This document shows, in pieces, positions 23,708 to 36,314 of a DNA stretch of 64,000 nt. Made by a program: the position numbers and the translations under genes. This DNA comes from Varanus komodoensis. Its lineage: Eukaryota > Chordata > Lepidosauria > Squamata > Varanidae. The notes below the pieces were generated by a model, which saw nothing but the letters and a program-made list of their open reading frames with translations, had not been told where the DNA came from and searched no databases. The stretch spans positions 6,221,912 to 6,285,911 of the forward strand of contig NW_025335941.1 of assembly GCF_004798865.1 (NCBI RefSeq), in the 5' to 3' direction. Position 1 is the first letter of the stretch. Each line of letters opens with the position of its first letter.

Positions 23708-24559
23708 CATCTGCATTGTGGCATTTCAGACTGAATAATGGGGCAGGGGTACTTAAGCATCTCCTTAAGCATCATGGTCCCAATGCAACCTGAAGCTGAA
23801 TGCACTTATGCAGAGATAAAGGGATCTCACACACATAATTCTAAAATAAGTGTTAGAAGAGTTTGGTCAGATTGGTCCTTAGTCTGACAGGGATACTATA
23901 AAGGTTCTGTGAATCTTTTATAATTGATGTTTTAAAAAGTTTAAAAGGTGTTTTTAACTGATTCAAAGGGAAATACACAGTTCTTAATGTCTCCCTCCCT
24001 GCACAATGAGTACATTTTAAATATTCTTTTATTATTAAAAGTCTTCATTTATGGTAGCCAAGCTCCTTACTCAAGCACATTTTTGCTTCCAGTAATTCAA
24101 ACAGAATTTATTTCCAGACAATTAATCAGGCAGTAGGGACTGGGGTGTAAAAAGAATAAAAGTAAGCCCTAGAAATGCATGCACAACTGTAATTGGGATA
24201 AAAGAACAAAACCAAAAGACAACTGCCTCAAATCACAATTAACCCCAAATTGTACCCTTTTGTTTCTAGAGCTACAGCATAGCATTCCCATGACTAATAT
24301 GCTTAATCAGTTTCATCACAGTGGGTAAGTAGCTTATGGGCTTCTTTGAACAAAGAAAATCCTTATGAAAATGTGTTTAAAGGGGAGCCGCCTTATAAGG
24401 ACACTTCCGAAATCCATGTTTCCTAAGAAGTTACACATGGAATTGTGACTCTAAATGTTTCCATCTACCTAGGTGATGTTCAATTAGATAGTTTCGTTTA
24501 TAACTTTATTAAAGGGATACAGAATGAGAGAGATTCCATATCACAGACATGCCAAAATA
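23706..24559. other. Intergenic sequence, nothing recognised
   Basis: AT-rich. The open frame at 24445-24714 runs into the LINE tail that follows and is not a gene. Confidence 0.55.
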
Positions 24560-24665
24560 ATGGTTATTATTTATTTCCGTCCATTCATTATGCTTTCGGC
24601 TACATAAAAGCTAGTGTTCTCTGGGCAGGTTACAATATACTATACAATTACGCTTATATTATCTT
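24560..24665 (-). mobile_element. LINE 3' tail fragment, minus strand
   Basis: TTATTTATTTCCGTCCATTC at the low side, then GCTTTCGGCTACATAAAAGC and TTCTCTGGGCAGGTTACAAT. The CTCTGGGC(A/G)GGTTACAA end is the reverse complement of the LINE terminal segment. The copy is diverged. Confidence 0.55.
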
Positions 24666-24727
24666 GAAGACACAAACTATTTTGCAGTGCTGGCATCAGC
24701 CAGCCTCCTTGTAATGTGGTGCGGGGA

Positions 24728-24890
24728 AGAGTCAAGGCTCCATGGCAAACACTTGCGTTGCATGCAGAGGTCCCAGCTTCGATTTGTGGCATCTCTACGT
24801 GGTGGTGGAGATGGAGATATTCCTGCCTAAGACCTCACACAGCTGCCGGTCAATGTCAGCAATAGTGCATAAAATGGACACTACCTAGTT
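24728..24890 (+). mobile_element. tRNA-derived SINE of a second squamate family, plus strand
   Basis: The head reads AGAGTCAAGGCTCCATGGCA, then ACTTGCGTTGCATGCAGAGG and TCCCAGCTTCGATTTGTGGC. The B box is near 24776-24786. The body has a GATATTCCTGCCTAAGACCT block and AGCTGCCGGTCAATGTCAGC. These match, in order, a tRNA-Ala-like SINE family I recall as abundant in squamates. The 3' end with its usual AGATGGACC segment is lost. A minus-strand relative lies at 58640-58800. Confidence 0.75.
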
Positions 24891-25259
24891 GTTATTATCT
24901 TAAGGTCTCACTAGTTAAACTTTTATTTTACTTAGGTTCTCCATATTTAAGATTTTATTACATTAACCAAAACAACAACAGAAATACATAGAAGATTACA
25001 TTTCATTACTATACTTCAGCTGTAAGATAATGATTTGACGTGAAGTCTGCAGATGAGATTTGGGATTGTGTGCTTGTGTGATTGGCTGTGCTCATATTCC
25101 TAATTCTTATTTTGTGCTTGTGGCACATTGTAGGAGTCTGGAGTGTTTTGGAAGATTGATGGTGGTGACCATATCTATGGCACCTACTTTCTTTTTGAGT
25201 AAAGATTCCATTCCTAAATTAGCACCATATGACTATTAAATATGCCCAGTCGCCCCCTG

Positions 25260-25438
25260 AGATACTGAATTTTATCTGGCCAGGGCGGCTTATTTTATAT
25301 TGTGTGTTTTAATTTATTATTATTATTCTATATGTATATTTTAATTTATGTGGTTTTATTTATTGTTGTAAGCCGCCCCGAGGCTTCGGCAAATGGGGTG
25401 GCATAAAAATGTTTTAATAAATAAATAAATAAAATACA
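25260..25438 (+). mobile_element. L2/CR1-type LINE 3' end, plus strand
   Basis: An AT-rich 3' untranslated part with a TTATTATTATTATTC run is followed by the terminal hairpin (GTAAGCCGCCCCGAGGCTTC, then GGCAAATGGGGTGGCATAAA) and an AATAAATAAATAAATAAAAT tail. It is very close to the copy at 17335-17478, so both are likely the same subfamily and relatively young. No coding part is attached. Confidence 0.75.
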
Positions 25439-27067
25439 ATTCAATAGCACAACTGGGTGCAGACTCTGTCCTGTAAGTTTAAAAAAAAGTGCCTGGTTGT
25501 GCAATGCAATGAGATGAAGGACTTCTCTTCTGACTGAACATGAATAAGTTTACAAACATGGATTTATGCAGAATCAGATAGATTATTTACACTTTGATTG
25601 ATACCCTTACAGATGACATGCATAGCAGAATTCCCAAAACATCTTGTGTGAAGTGTGTTCTATATTTACAAAGGCAAGTTCTATTGTTTTATGTGGGGGA
25701 AAGAGTGTAAATGGAGGAGAATATGTTGATTCCTCAGATTCCTCATTGCTGATCAACAAGCTACAAAAAAATCTAGAGGAAACAAAACTTGCCCAGCAGA
25801 GTTCATTATCCTTTCATTATTCTCCACACAGTAGAACAATAAACAAATGCACCTATCAGCTATTTGGCATACATGCAGCAAACTGCTACAGTCACTAAGC
25901 TTGAATGTCAAATAAGCAGCTCCAAACTTTTTAATATTTGCCATTCAGTATCCAAATATTAACCCTTCCTAAATGCCTCTTATTTCATCTTTATATAAGA
26001 TTGCAAAAGTATTTGCTTTCATACAGAAATGTCTTTCTGAAAGAAGTCTCTTTGCAGTCCATTCATTATAGACTGCTTCTCATATTAGAAAGCGAGTCTC
26101 AAAAGTAAGTTATTCCCAATTACTGATGACTGGTGACCCTATAAGACAGGTCAACAGTTAGTCTCACTGAAGGCACTTATAGGCCCATATGGTTTTCCAC
26201 CACCATCTTCATCCTTCATCAAGCCTCCAGATCTTGACACATGGTCACTGAAGCAGCACCGGCAGCTTCTCAGTACATGCAAACCTGGAGAGATTGATTG
26301 CCAACCACCCCAACAACCCAAAATACCAAGAAGCTACAGCCTAGAATGTGCCTCAAACATTCCAAATGGTAGCCATTTCTACAAATGAATGTACTATAAG
26401 AAACCCCACTGGAAAATTATTCCACTGCGGCTTTTCATTATGCACAAACCCCATTTCTGTCTACATCAGGTAGCCATGTATGAAGTGCTAAAAAAAAATA
26501 AGCCAATGTACCATCCAAAAAGAGGGCAATAGAAGGCACAGATTTGCATATCCATAGCTGCCTAACGTCAAGCCAGAGGAGTGTGCTAATCATACACTGA
26601 AATGAAAACATTAAAACATTGTTAGAATTTAAACAGAAACACAGTGCAGAAGACCATGCTTTTTGTGCTAGGAAATGGGTAGCTGCCTATTAATTCTGCT
26701 GTCTAGGTGCTAAATGCCGACAAGCAATTTCAAGATCATTCTATGCCCTCCCTTCTTATGTTTCTTATTTAATCTTTAAAAAAGATATAGAGGGGAAAGC
26801 AGCATTCAGATAGAGTCTTTTAAATACAAGATGGTCCTCTTCAAGCACTTCAAGCATTGCTGTTCTTGTCAATCAACTGTTCTCATGGCCAAATGCTCTC
26901 CTTTTTTTAACCCTTGTTTTCTCTCGCAAGTCCTTCCTTCTGCACTGTGAGTCCTCCTTCCATAGCAGCCTGGCCTGAGAGCTTGGCTTCAGTGGGCCAT
27001 ATCAGCAAAATATGAGAATGTCTTACTGAAATTACAGTACTTCTTGAATGCTCAGATTACCTTCTTC
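25439..27067. other. Intergenic sequence
   Basis: No gene recognised. Near 26120-26230 a stretch (GACTGGTGACCCTATAAGAC, then CATATGGTTTTCCACCACCA) looks like an old dispersed repeat but I cannot name it. The rest appears single-copy. Confidence 0.5.
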
Positions 27068-27287
27068 CAGTGTGGTACACTAGTATAAGCATTACATGTC
27101 ATGGGAATCAGAAGACCTGCACTCTAGTCCCAACTAGAGTACATATGTCAATGGGTGAGTTTCTGACTCTCATCCTAGCCAACATTCCAGGTTATTCTGA
27201 GGAGAAAACACAGAGGCAGACTACCATGCAGGGCACTGTGGGTTCCTTGAAAGATGAAAAAGGCAGGATATAAACAGAACAAACAAA
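27068..27287 (+). mobile_element. MIR-like SINE, plus strand, full-length but diverged
   Basis: The head AGTGTGGTACACTAGTATAA is followed by GGGAATCAGAAGACCTGCAC and TCTAGTCCCAACTAGAG, covering A- and B-box regions. The 3' part (GGCACTGTGGGTTCCTTGAA, then AAAAAGGCAGGATATAAACA and a CAAACAAA end) matches the tail layout of these SINEs. At about 220 bases it may be nearly full length. Confidence 0.65.
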
Positions 27288-30200
27288 AATGCCATAAGCA
27301 CATGAGAGGGAGTTACAAGGCCATAGAGTCTCACCCAGCCCATGACTGCAAAGGTCTTGCTGGCCATGCCCCTATCCATCCCAGCTGCATGTGTGACAAC
27401 TGGTATTGAACCAACAAATGAACATACAGCTTCACCATGCATGGGATGAATTTGTCCCATCTTTGGGCAACTCTATATGCATTATACTTCTTCTCCATAT
27501 TTACCAACAACAGAAAATCTCTTAATCTCAATGCCCCTTCGGTAGATAACATTAAATCATTTTACTTGTTTGGAATGCTTTGTAAAACCCATTTAATTTC
27601 TGAGACTAACACACTAGAACTCAATCATTTCTTTTCATTTTCTCCTTTTGCAACATTTTCCATTTAACTTTATCACATTTTCCTTGCTTAAAAATGCATG
27701 CACTGTATTTTTCTTGTCATATCGTATGTCTCAAAACAAAAGTTCCTCAGACCTATCTGACATTTATAACTTTCAGTTATCTGCTATAGAAGGATAAAGG
27801 GTGAAAATGAAGTAGGTTTGTGCGGCTCTTTATCTCTATAGGGCATTTTCACATCTTCCGTTTTTACCTTGATTCTGTGAGATGCATGAGCTAAAAATAA
27901 AAGCCTTCACAAATCCCCTGAAATCTGCATTCAGATCTTTCCTGGAGATGTTCCTTCTGCCCTTTTCCACATAAGTGTGAAGCTTTCAGCTTTACAACCA
28001 ATGCTGGTTTCTTAAGACATTCTACGTATGACAGCTGCAAGACTGATGGGGTGTGTGGGCATAAACACATGCGCACACTTTTGTGAACTAAGAACTAAGC
28101 ACGAAGAAATAGGAAGCTGCTGTTTTATGCAAAGTTTGGTTCACTTAGTTCTAAGAAATGGACAAGAGGAGTGTATGATTTTAAAATGGACGACTATTTT
28201 ACTAACTACTTAAAGAGTCTGTGGAAGTGAAGGAAGCATTGAAGGCAAGTGCGGGTTGGAATTAGAAATTGTATCTGTCCCCCACTCCTGTGATTTTTAG
28301 TGGAACTGAATAAAACTTGTCTCAACAAATAATGGATATCAATAATACTGATAGCACATTAAGAAATGGCCAAGGTCAACTAATTCCAGTTTCAGTTCAG
28401 CACAATGAGCCATAAAATCTCTGTACTACAACTATCCCCCCCCCCCACTTTATTGGTACTTTAAGTACAGGTGGATGAGAAGCCACACAGATTTTGTTCC
28501 CCAGAATTTGTTGCTTTTCTTCTATAACACTAATGTTTGCTGCATGATTGTGATTCACAGCACAGGCTTAGGGCCACTTTTACTGCTGCTTGACAATACT
28601 TCACTTACGGTAGCCATGCAACATATCCAGTGAAAGGCTTCATACTGTAAGGCAAACACCAAGGACCATGGAATCTAGAGTAATTATTTGACAGGTGTCA
28701 CTTGATGGGCTAACAATGCCATGGAATATTATATGGTTCCATATAGGAAAATCAGAGGAATATGTAATGGATTCAAGTAAGTGCTGTGGAGAATTTGTAA
28801 AAGTACATTTTAGCACTAATGTGCATTTGCAAACAGGAATGGGATTCTCTTACTTCCCTCAATAAAATCAATACACAGAAGATACAGTTCCATCAATGCA
28901 TGGATGATAGAATGAATGGTGCCTAATAATCCATGAAACACAGATGGAACAAATTTAGCATAATCCACCCATTCCTAGTTCCATGTGAGATCCTTGGGGC
29001 TTGTTCTGCATGGACTCAATTCTGCCTTGGGTAGTAAATGTGTCCTCAGCACCAACAAAAGCCAGACAAAGCTCATTTTTGGTGGAATGGAAAGCCCTTT
29101 AAAGCCCCATTTGTGTTGTGTCTATGTAGAGGCATTTCACATAACAATATTCAATTAATGGACTTAAGTGGGTGAGAGAGAGAGAGAGTGAACCACCCAC
29201 AGAGTTTTAGCTATTGAGAAGTATAGAAATGTAATAAATAAATGAATACAAGCTAACAGATGAAGCTAAGAACTGTGGGCAAGCAGTTGTGCACATGATT
29301 TATGCAATCTTTTTAGAAAGGAAGGGATTATATGAATCAATATAGACATGCCGTGGGATCAGAATGAGAGCATGCCATTAATGTTTTGTTTAAAATATAA
29401 TACTGGGGTTAGTGTTTTTGTTATGCCTAAAGGTTCATGAAAATTCTTTTAAGAAGATGACCAAATATTAATAGTATATGACCACTGAAAGCCTTAATAT
29501 GAGAAATGGAAGCCTAGATCAATGCTGGAAAGGTGAAATGAGTTCCAGAAATTCTCCCCACCCTTTGTCACAATCTGTCCATCTGTCTGCTGTCCGTCTA
29601 TCTATCTATTTATCTATCTGTTATGTAACAAAATGAAGGAATTTTGGGCCCAAATTAGGAACAAAAAAGTATAATTACATTTACAAGCTATTTTATGTTC
29701 ATTGTCCAATATCAAAATCAGTTCCTTTGTACACCAAAGATAATTAATATCCCAAATGGCTGTTGTAGCCACAGTATAATGACAAGTGAAAATGTATGGA
29801 TACTTTAGTAAAACTCACAAGTTATTGAGGATTGCAGTCCTGTTGCCACTGGGAAAAGGGTGGGGGATGTGAGCAGAAAAGAAGAAACCTCTACTGCCTT
29901 TGCCATAAAATAGCAAAAAGGGTATTCTAGGAACACTTTGTATTTAAAGGATCCTAAAGCCTTCCTGTTCTCTTGAAATGTCCTCAGTGGTGGCATACTT
30001 ACTTTTCCTCTCATTGCAAGCAGTGGGAGAAGAAAATGGAAAACCAAACAAATGGTGCAAAAGAAGAAAATGCTCAGAAACTTATACTGAATTTGGTGGA
30101 GTTTGCACTAGGAATTATCCCTTGCCCAGGATTATAGGATTGCTCAGTAGGAGTGAAAGAAGAAAGGCAGAAATCATTACATGGTGCAGTTAACCATGGC

Positions 30201-33200
30201 CAACTAAGTCACACTTATTTTACTGTGTGAAACATGATTCAGTTTGGATTGAGCCCAACAGACTTACAAAAAATTGACTGTCCATTGACTATGGGTGCAA
30301 CAAAATCGGTTCTTCAGAGGTTTACACTTTTATATTTTTATGCATTTTAATAGACTTATGTAATCAAACTGACTGAAATGAACAATTAACAGTTCTTCAT
30401 TGACTGGATTGTGTTTCTTACCTTACATTTCATTCTGGAATAAAAAATTTGAGGAATTTTTCAAGTGCTTCTGTTGGGTAGCTACATTATGAAATTCCAA
30501 AGGAATTCCTGAGTAATTCAGCATGGAGTACTATCCAGTTCTAAATAGCTGTTGCTGCTTTCTGCAGAAGAAATTATATCAATAGGAAAACTGTGAGTAT
30601 TTTTATGCAGAACATTTTGAGAATGAAAGTGCTTTACAAATTAGATAACAAAATCCACATGATTGGAAGAACTCAACAATTAACACCTGTGCAAATAAGC
30701 TATACAATAATAATTCACTCTGTGTAAGTAGTTTCTTCTCCTCAAACAGTTTTGCTTAAAATGCTTGCTTTAGTTTCTAGCCTGCTTGTGTAAAACTCCC
30801 ATCTGCTGTTCTGTGTTGATAGTTATCTCAGGAATAGGAGCAGATGGAAAAACACTTTTACACCCCATACATGCTGCACCAATTATTGCAGTATGGCCAC
30901 CCTTTTATTGTAAGTGATTAAACACAGCAGTTGTTTTGTGTCTGGAAAACCACAGGAATCACTCACAATGCCAACTTCCTGGTCACACAGCCGCAGTACT
31001 GCATCTGAATGTGATGCTATTTCCTTCAATCCAGAGACAAAGACAAGCAGATTGGTTCTTTTTTTTTAAAGCATATTAAACTTTATATATTGAACCTTCA
31101 GTGCATCACTGAAGTGAAAGCAGTTTATGCACATTGTGTATTGCAGTGTGTTGTGGACATGTGCACTGTTACATATTGCAATGGTGCTGTAATTAATTTA
31201 TTGGGAATTATAGACAGCAGTATGATAATCAACTGAGAATTTTGCACAATGTATAATTATCAGTACTTTTGGGAGGGTCTGGAAGGCTTTACCATATGGA
31301 CCCTCCAAGGGATGCATGGAGGATTTGCACCACGGTGTTTGTCACTTGCAAAGCATCAGATAAATGAAAATGAAGATCACCAAATCCTGTAAGCCCAATG
31401 CCTATACTTATGAGCTAGTGTGTAAGGACCAACAAATGAAGATACATGACCCAGTAATAACAACAGCCAGACAGACTATGTTGCAATTTGTCAAAAGTGA
31501 CTGGGCCATCCAATCCTGGTATGATTGCGACTTTTGTTGCCAGTTACTAAAGATCATTACTCATTAATGAAAAATTATTATACCATAATGAAAATTATGT
31601 TATCAAAAGGGTAATCTTTGATAAGCTACTTGATTAAAATGTTTTCTCTTACTGTAAAATATTAAAATATATTCAGTAAAGAATAATGTTACAGCCTGCC
31701 AGAGATATCATTTTTCCTATTTTTAATTTTCTTTTAATCCTCCACCACAAGCAAATAAATTATTTGGACTGACAGGCTGATCTTTCTGCAAATTGTTTAT
31801 AGTGAGGGAGATGGTATCATCTTTAAAAAAAACCTTAAAATTAAATAATGGAAGACAGCATGCTAAAATATAAGGAAAAGCTTTCTTTGAATAAGTCGGG
31901 CCACCAATGTGTTAAAATGAATTCCAAGGATATAATGCCTTGTCCTGAGAAGATCATTGAGGTTGGCCACATAATTCAATGAAGTCCACTTCCTTTTTCT
32001 CCACTTCTTGCCAAAGTGTGGGAATGAAGCTGCCTTGCAGCAGCTGGTGTTCATGATGGGAGGCTAGTGTAGGATACACCCATATAGCCTCCTATACATT
32101 CCTATATAGGACACACCCATCAGCCTCCTTCCCATAACATGTGCCAGACTTTATCCACAATGGGATGCTAATAGGTGCCCCTTTGTAATGATGCATATTC
32201 ACTGATGCCTATCTAATTGGTTTTACTTTCAGGAGTTACTATAGGTCAGAAAGCAAATTATGCATTATTCATTAGTAAATATTTTTGACTTTGCATAGGT
32301 TGGAATAGCCCTTAGTTTGATACAGCAGAGTCTTCAGGTAAAGTTGCACAGGAGTTCAAGCTGAACACATTACTCCGTCGGAGCAAAAGTATGTCTGCTT
32401 TTTTCGCAAGGCAGTTTCTGCCACGATGCACTTAGATCCCCAAGCAGATTCCAGAAAGATGGATCCATTCTAATTCATTTGATTGATTATTTATTCAAAT
32501 CATTCATTTGAGTGATTATTTTAATTGTAGACCAGCCTGTGGTTTGTATATATGACATATGAATTGACTCATACGCTATTATAACCCACCAGTAATGTAT
32601 ACTAAACAGAAAGAGCAATAGACAAATACAATCCCTATAAATGTGGGTTTTATTTTGTCTTTAATGGTAATGAACTGTTAATGAAGCATATAGTATTCAG
32701 AAACTATTAAGTTCTTGTCCAGGAAAAGTGACAGAATGGCATTCCATTTTCTCTTCTGAGGCAGAATGAGTACTTGAAAAGGAAGGCAAGCAATCAGCAA
32801 CAAATCAGATTTGTCTGAAAGTTTATTCAGAGAAAGATAACTTATCTTGTGGTGATGTAGGTTGAAATTAGGGGGCAAGAGAGTATATTGACTGAACACT
32901 ATACAAATCTGGCTAAATCTGCCCTCCACAAAGTTGCTGATTTCACAGCATAAAATATTGATGTTTTCTGTTAATTTCAAGCGAGCAGAGAAAACATAAG
33001 AAAGAGTATAGTGCTTTTACTTATGCACTATAAAACCAGATTCACATATCACTGCAAACAACCCTGTGTGGTTTCCACAGTGTGGAGATTTTTGCCCGAT
33101 TTTTGTATGGTTCCCATGGTAATGTGGTTTCCATGCTATCCACTCCATCCTCCCATTCTCATCACACATCCTGGCAGTCCATGCATGCATGCATAAATAA

Positions 33201-33424
33201 ATCTCCTTTCTTATACTATTGCTCCCTGTGGACTTTAGCAGCCTCCTCCTGAAGGGTACACTGAGATTTTGAAGTAGGGTTTCCCTCGTTTGTCTCCTGA
33301 GTGTACCTGTATCTCTAAAATGCTTCCTAGCCACCCCAACACTCAAAAGAATTTTTAATAAATCACAATAAACACTTTTCCTGTGATCCCCCCTTCTTTC
33401 TCCATGCATTTTCCCACCATCACA
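27288..33424. other. Intergenic sequence
   Basis: A long AT-rich block with no exon recognised. Known small items are a C homopolymer near 28436-28447, an AG run near 29174-29189, the LINE tail at 29195-29250, a TCTA microsatellite near 29596-29620 and a spaced direct repeat at 32064-32124. Open frames at 29805-30193, 31364-31567 and 32678-33409 are not family-like. Confidence 0.55.
29195..29250 (+). mobile_element. LINE 3' tail fragment, plus strand, very short
   Basis: CAGAGTTTTAGCTATTGAGA followed by AGTATAGAAATGTAATAAAT and an AAATGAAT end fits the terminal segment of the LINE family. Only about 50 bases are present. Confidence 0.45.
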
Positions 33425-33492
33425 TTATTTTGTAACCTGCCTAGACAGCCATTTTGGCTAAGGGACAGGATATAAATCTAATGAATAAATAT
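33425..33492 (+). mobile_element. LINE 3' tail fragment, plus strand, diverged
   Basis: TTTTGTAACCTGCCTAGACA, then a TTGGCTAAGGGACAGGATAT block and AAATCTAATGAATAAAT. The layout fits the LINE terminal segment, with a decayed hairpin. Confidence 0.45.
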
Positions 33493-33684
33493 TTCTGAAT
33501 AGGCCACTTTTTCCACAGCTTTCTATGGTGTTCATATTCCGACAATGGTAAAATGAAGATCCTGGGCCCTGATGCCTGGAGAAGCTACAGTGAAGCATGG
33601 AAAACTTAGAACACAGTGCTGATTCTTTCTGTGGTTTTAGGAAGCTAGAGAGCTGCTGCTGCTGGTGGTGGTTACTATTGTGGT

Positions 33685-33870
33685 TGCGGTTGTTTATGTA
33701 CTGTTGAGTCATGTCTGACTTGTGGCAATACGATGAATTAATGCACTCCAAAATGCCCTATTCAGCTCTTGTAAACACAAGGCTGTGACTTCCTTTATTT
33801 TGAAGTTGGTCTCTCAGTTCTTCTGCCTCCAACTTTCCCTAGCATTATTGTCTTCTCCAGTGAAAGCTAA
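33685..33870 (-). mobile_element. BovB (RTE clade) LINE piece, minus strand
   Basis: The plus strand reads GTTGAGTCATGTCTGACTTG, ATGAATTAATGCACTCCAAA, CTTGTAAACACAAGGCTGTG, ACTTCCTTTATTTTGAAG and CTAGCATTATTGTCTTCTCC. This is the reverse complement of the squamate BovB 3' part: the ATTATTGTCTT block corresponds to the KTIMLG residues, also seen at about 6682-6700 in the plus-strand copy. The piece is old and short. The plus-strand open frame at 33785-34096 partly overlaps it and is not a gene. Confidence 0.65.
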
Positions 33871-34559
33871 AGGCACAATGCAGAAACTCCAAAGCATAGC
33901 CTGGACAGCATGGCAGACCAACAAGGGTAAGAAATCGCCATCACTTCTTATAGCATGCAAACTCAGCCTAAGACTCATGTATAAAATCCGGGAACTAAGG
34001 ACTAGCACAGGAGGCTACAAACTGACCTGGAAAACCAGGACATTCAGGGAAAGGAAGCCAAGCTTTTTGGGAAAGGAAGCTAGCAGCCTAGGCTAGAACC
34101 ATGGAAATAACATAAACTGTCCCCTTCTCATACCCAATAGCTTTTCACTTAAGGAACTACTGATCATTTACACTTCAGGATATCATCTCACTGTAAAATA
34201 AATATGTGCTAATGTTCTTTTTGTTACTTCAAGGATAAATTTAATGTCATGGCTATATCTTTCCAAATTTTGAATGACAGCTTCAGGAGATACAGAGTCA
34301 GAAAATTATTGGTGGAAGTGTGAAGATTATTGTTTCATAATTTCCTGCTATCCAAAAGCAGATTTCAGACCTTAGACTACACTGGAAGCACTGGCTTTAT
34401 ATCTGTAGTCCGTAACAGTGATACATCCTATAGAAATTGCAAAGTGTAGTAGACTTTGACCTCTGCCATGACCAATTTGCAAATAACTTTCATATCCTGG
34501 TGAATGTTATTCCCCTTGTATCAGAGCCATCCAAAGGCAGTGTTTCTGACCAAAAGAAA
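33871..34559. other. Intergenic sequence, nothing recognised
   Basis: No repeat, RNA gene or exon recognised beyond the edge of the BovB piece. Confidence 0.5.
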
Positions 34560-34710
34560 ATAGTCAGTGTGGTGTAGTCATTAGAAAATTGGACTGGATT
34601 GGGAGGTCTGTGTTCTCGTCCCTGTTTAGTGATCTCATAGGAGACTTTGGACCAGTTGCAGACTGTTAGCCTAACCTACCTCACAGGGAAGGAAAAAGAT
34701 AACAGATAAC
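34560..34710 (+). mobile_element. MIR-like tRNA-derived SINE, plus strand
   Basis: The head reads AGTCAGTGTGGTGTAGTCAT, then TTAGAAAATTGGACTGGATT and GTCTGTGTTCTCGTCCCTG with a decayed B box. The core has GACTTTGGACCAGTTGCAGA and TTAGCCTAACCTACCTCACA. This is the same family as the copies at 14878 and 37358. The 3' tail is lost near 34710. Confidence 0.75.
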
Positions 34711-34984
34711 GCACCACCAGTTCCTTCTAAGAGCATACTTGGCAGCATATAAATGGAATCATCATAACCCAATTGACTACTGCGTGAAACAGGATACTGA
34801 ACTAGAGAGGGCAATTCAAAAGTCCAAATCAGGGGACTCAACTGCTATTGTTTGTAAAACATGGCAGGTGCCATTTGTCCTTAGAGGCAGAAGAAAATGC
34901 TTTGAATGGACAAGAAGCAGTGTTTCCATTCCTGGAATCTACACTGTAAAATCTTCTGAAGAGTTGCCAGCTGTGTATGCTATT

Positions 34985-35035
34985 CTAAACTAGATGGTCC
35001 AACTTGGCATAAAGCATTCCTTTTGTTCCCACTGG
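34985..35035 (+). mobile_element. SINE 3' end fragment, plus strand
   Basis: CTAAACTAGATGGTCCAACT followed by TGGCATAAAGCATTCCTTTT and GTTCCCA matches the 3' end of the tRNA-Ala-like SINE family, in which an AGATGGACC segment is followed by a CAGCTTCCT-type end. The head is not adjacent. A weaker echo lies at 34785-34810. Confidence 0.45.
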
Positions 35036-35569
35036 CAGGTGCCAAATTCTACCTGCTTTTTATATGCAATGGGTGCTTAACTGTGAACAAACAGCCACTA
35101 CAATTGGCACAGAAAAAGAGAGGGCTCCTTATGATCACACTGGACAAATGTGAATATGATAGCTGTATCACTGTAATGTAAACTTTAGAAAAAATATATT
35201 CTCAAGGAGAAGCAGACATGGTCATATTAATGGAAGTTGATTGTTTCTATCTGAACCATACATCTATCAAGAGAGGAAGATACTCAGTTTATTCTCATAA
35301 ATTCTATCCAAAATTACCACCATCCACTCAGCAGCTGCTTCCTGCAAACATAATGCACAAAATTAGATTTTTCCAAAGGTGGTATAATAATTATACGATT
35401 AAGAGTCACTCCAGACCAATTATCTGGCATCAGTCTTCATATTTGTCTTTCTGCCAGAAGAGCTTCATCACAGCCATTGCTGACAACTGCAGAAAGCCTT
35501 TGGAAACTTGAAGGATGGCAGATTTTGGATGGACATTACATAAACATCTTGATGTCAAGAGCAGGTTGA
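35036..35569. other. Intergenic sequence, nothing recognised
   Basis: The open frame at 35218-35511 has no recognisable family character. No repeat named. Confidence 0.5.
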
Positions 35570-35700
35570 TAAAGAAACCACTTACCTAAAAGCTGAGGGG
35601 ATCGCCTTCCTGTATGTCTTCAAACAGAGGCAGGACAGTTACCTGTTTGCAATGTTCCAGCTATGGCTACCCAGAATTGATCCCGGGTGCCCTGGAAAAC
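35570..35700 (+). mobile_element. CR1 LINE 3' end fragment, plus strand, diverged
   Basis: The segment CCTGTATGTCTTCAAACAGA, then GGCAGGACAGTTACCTGTTT and GCAATGTTCCAGCTATGG recalls the CR1 segment that reads VFKQRLDSYL near its 3' end. The typical ATTCTATGA repeats are absent, so the terminus is lost. The assignment rests on this one block. Confidence 0.4.
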
Positions 35701-36262
35701 CCCTCCAACACTGATTCTTAGCAGCCAATCATTGGCCTAATCAGTTGTGATGTTTCAGTAAAAGGAAGTTTTCTATCACTGCTTTTTCCCAAGCATTGTT
35801 GCTTGTCAAGATCAAAGGTGACACGGACACATCACAGATGTCACAATGTTGCTGTCAGATGACCATACCTTGGCTTAACTTGTTATACCCCTTCTAGGAA
35901 GTCAGATCACTGGGAGGCATCCAGGAAGCTCCCGCTGAAGGGTATGGTGGCTGCTGACTGCCTGAAGTAGGTAGGACTGGGATGTCTGTTTATGAGAAAA
36001 AATGTGTACATACCAGGCCACAAGTGACAGGATAGGCTGGGGATTGTGATTCTGCAGAGTTGTTTTATACATTTACTTACAGCATCTGTGTACTGATTCA
36101 CACCTAAGCACATTCCAAAGAGGTGAATGACAGAAAGATAAAACAGAAAAAGAGTGAAACATTATATTAAAATAGAATCAAGAAAATCCATGCCTGGTCA
36201 GTGAAGGAAGCCTTCTTGGATTAGAAATGTTTGAAGAGGCACTGAAAGCAATGCAAGGCTGG
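35701..36262. other. Intergenic sequence, nothing recognised
   Basis: No exon or repeat recognised. Confidence 0.5.
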
Positions 36263-36264
36263 TG

Positions 36265-36312
<48 letters not shown>

Positions 36313-36314
36313 CC
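36263..36314. repeat. TGCC microsatellite, 13 perfect units
   Basis: Fifty-two bases of TGCC without interruption. Minus-strand open frames crossing it read only G-R-Q-A repeats and are not genes. Confidence 0.97.

Noticed and set aside
23471-23793. Plus-strand open frames with H-T and R-E repeats
   Set aside because: They are translations of the CA/AG microsatellite.
33785-34096. 103-codon plus-strand open frame
   Set aside because: It begins in the antisense BovB piece and runs into unrecognised sequence; no protein family seen.
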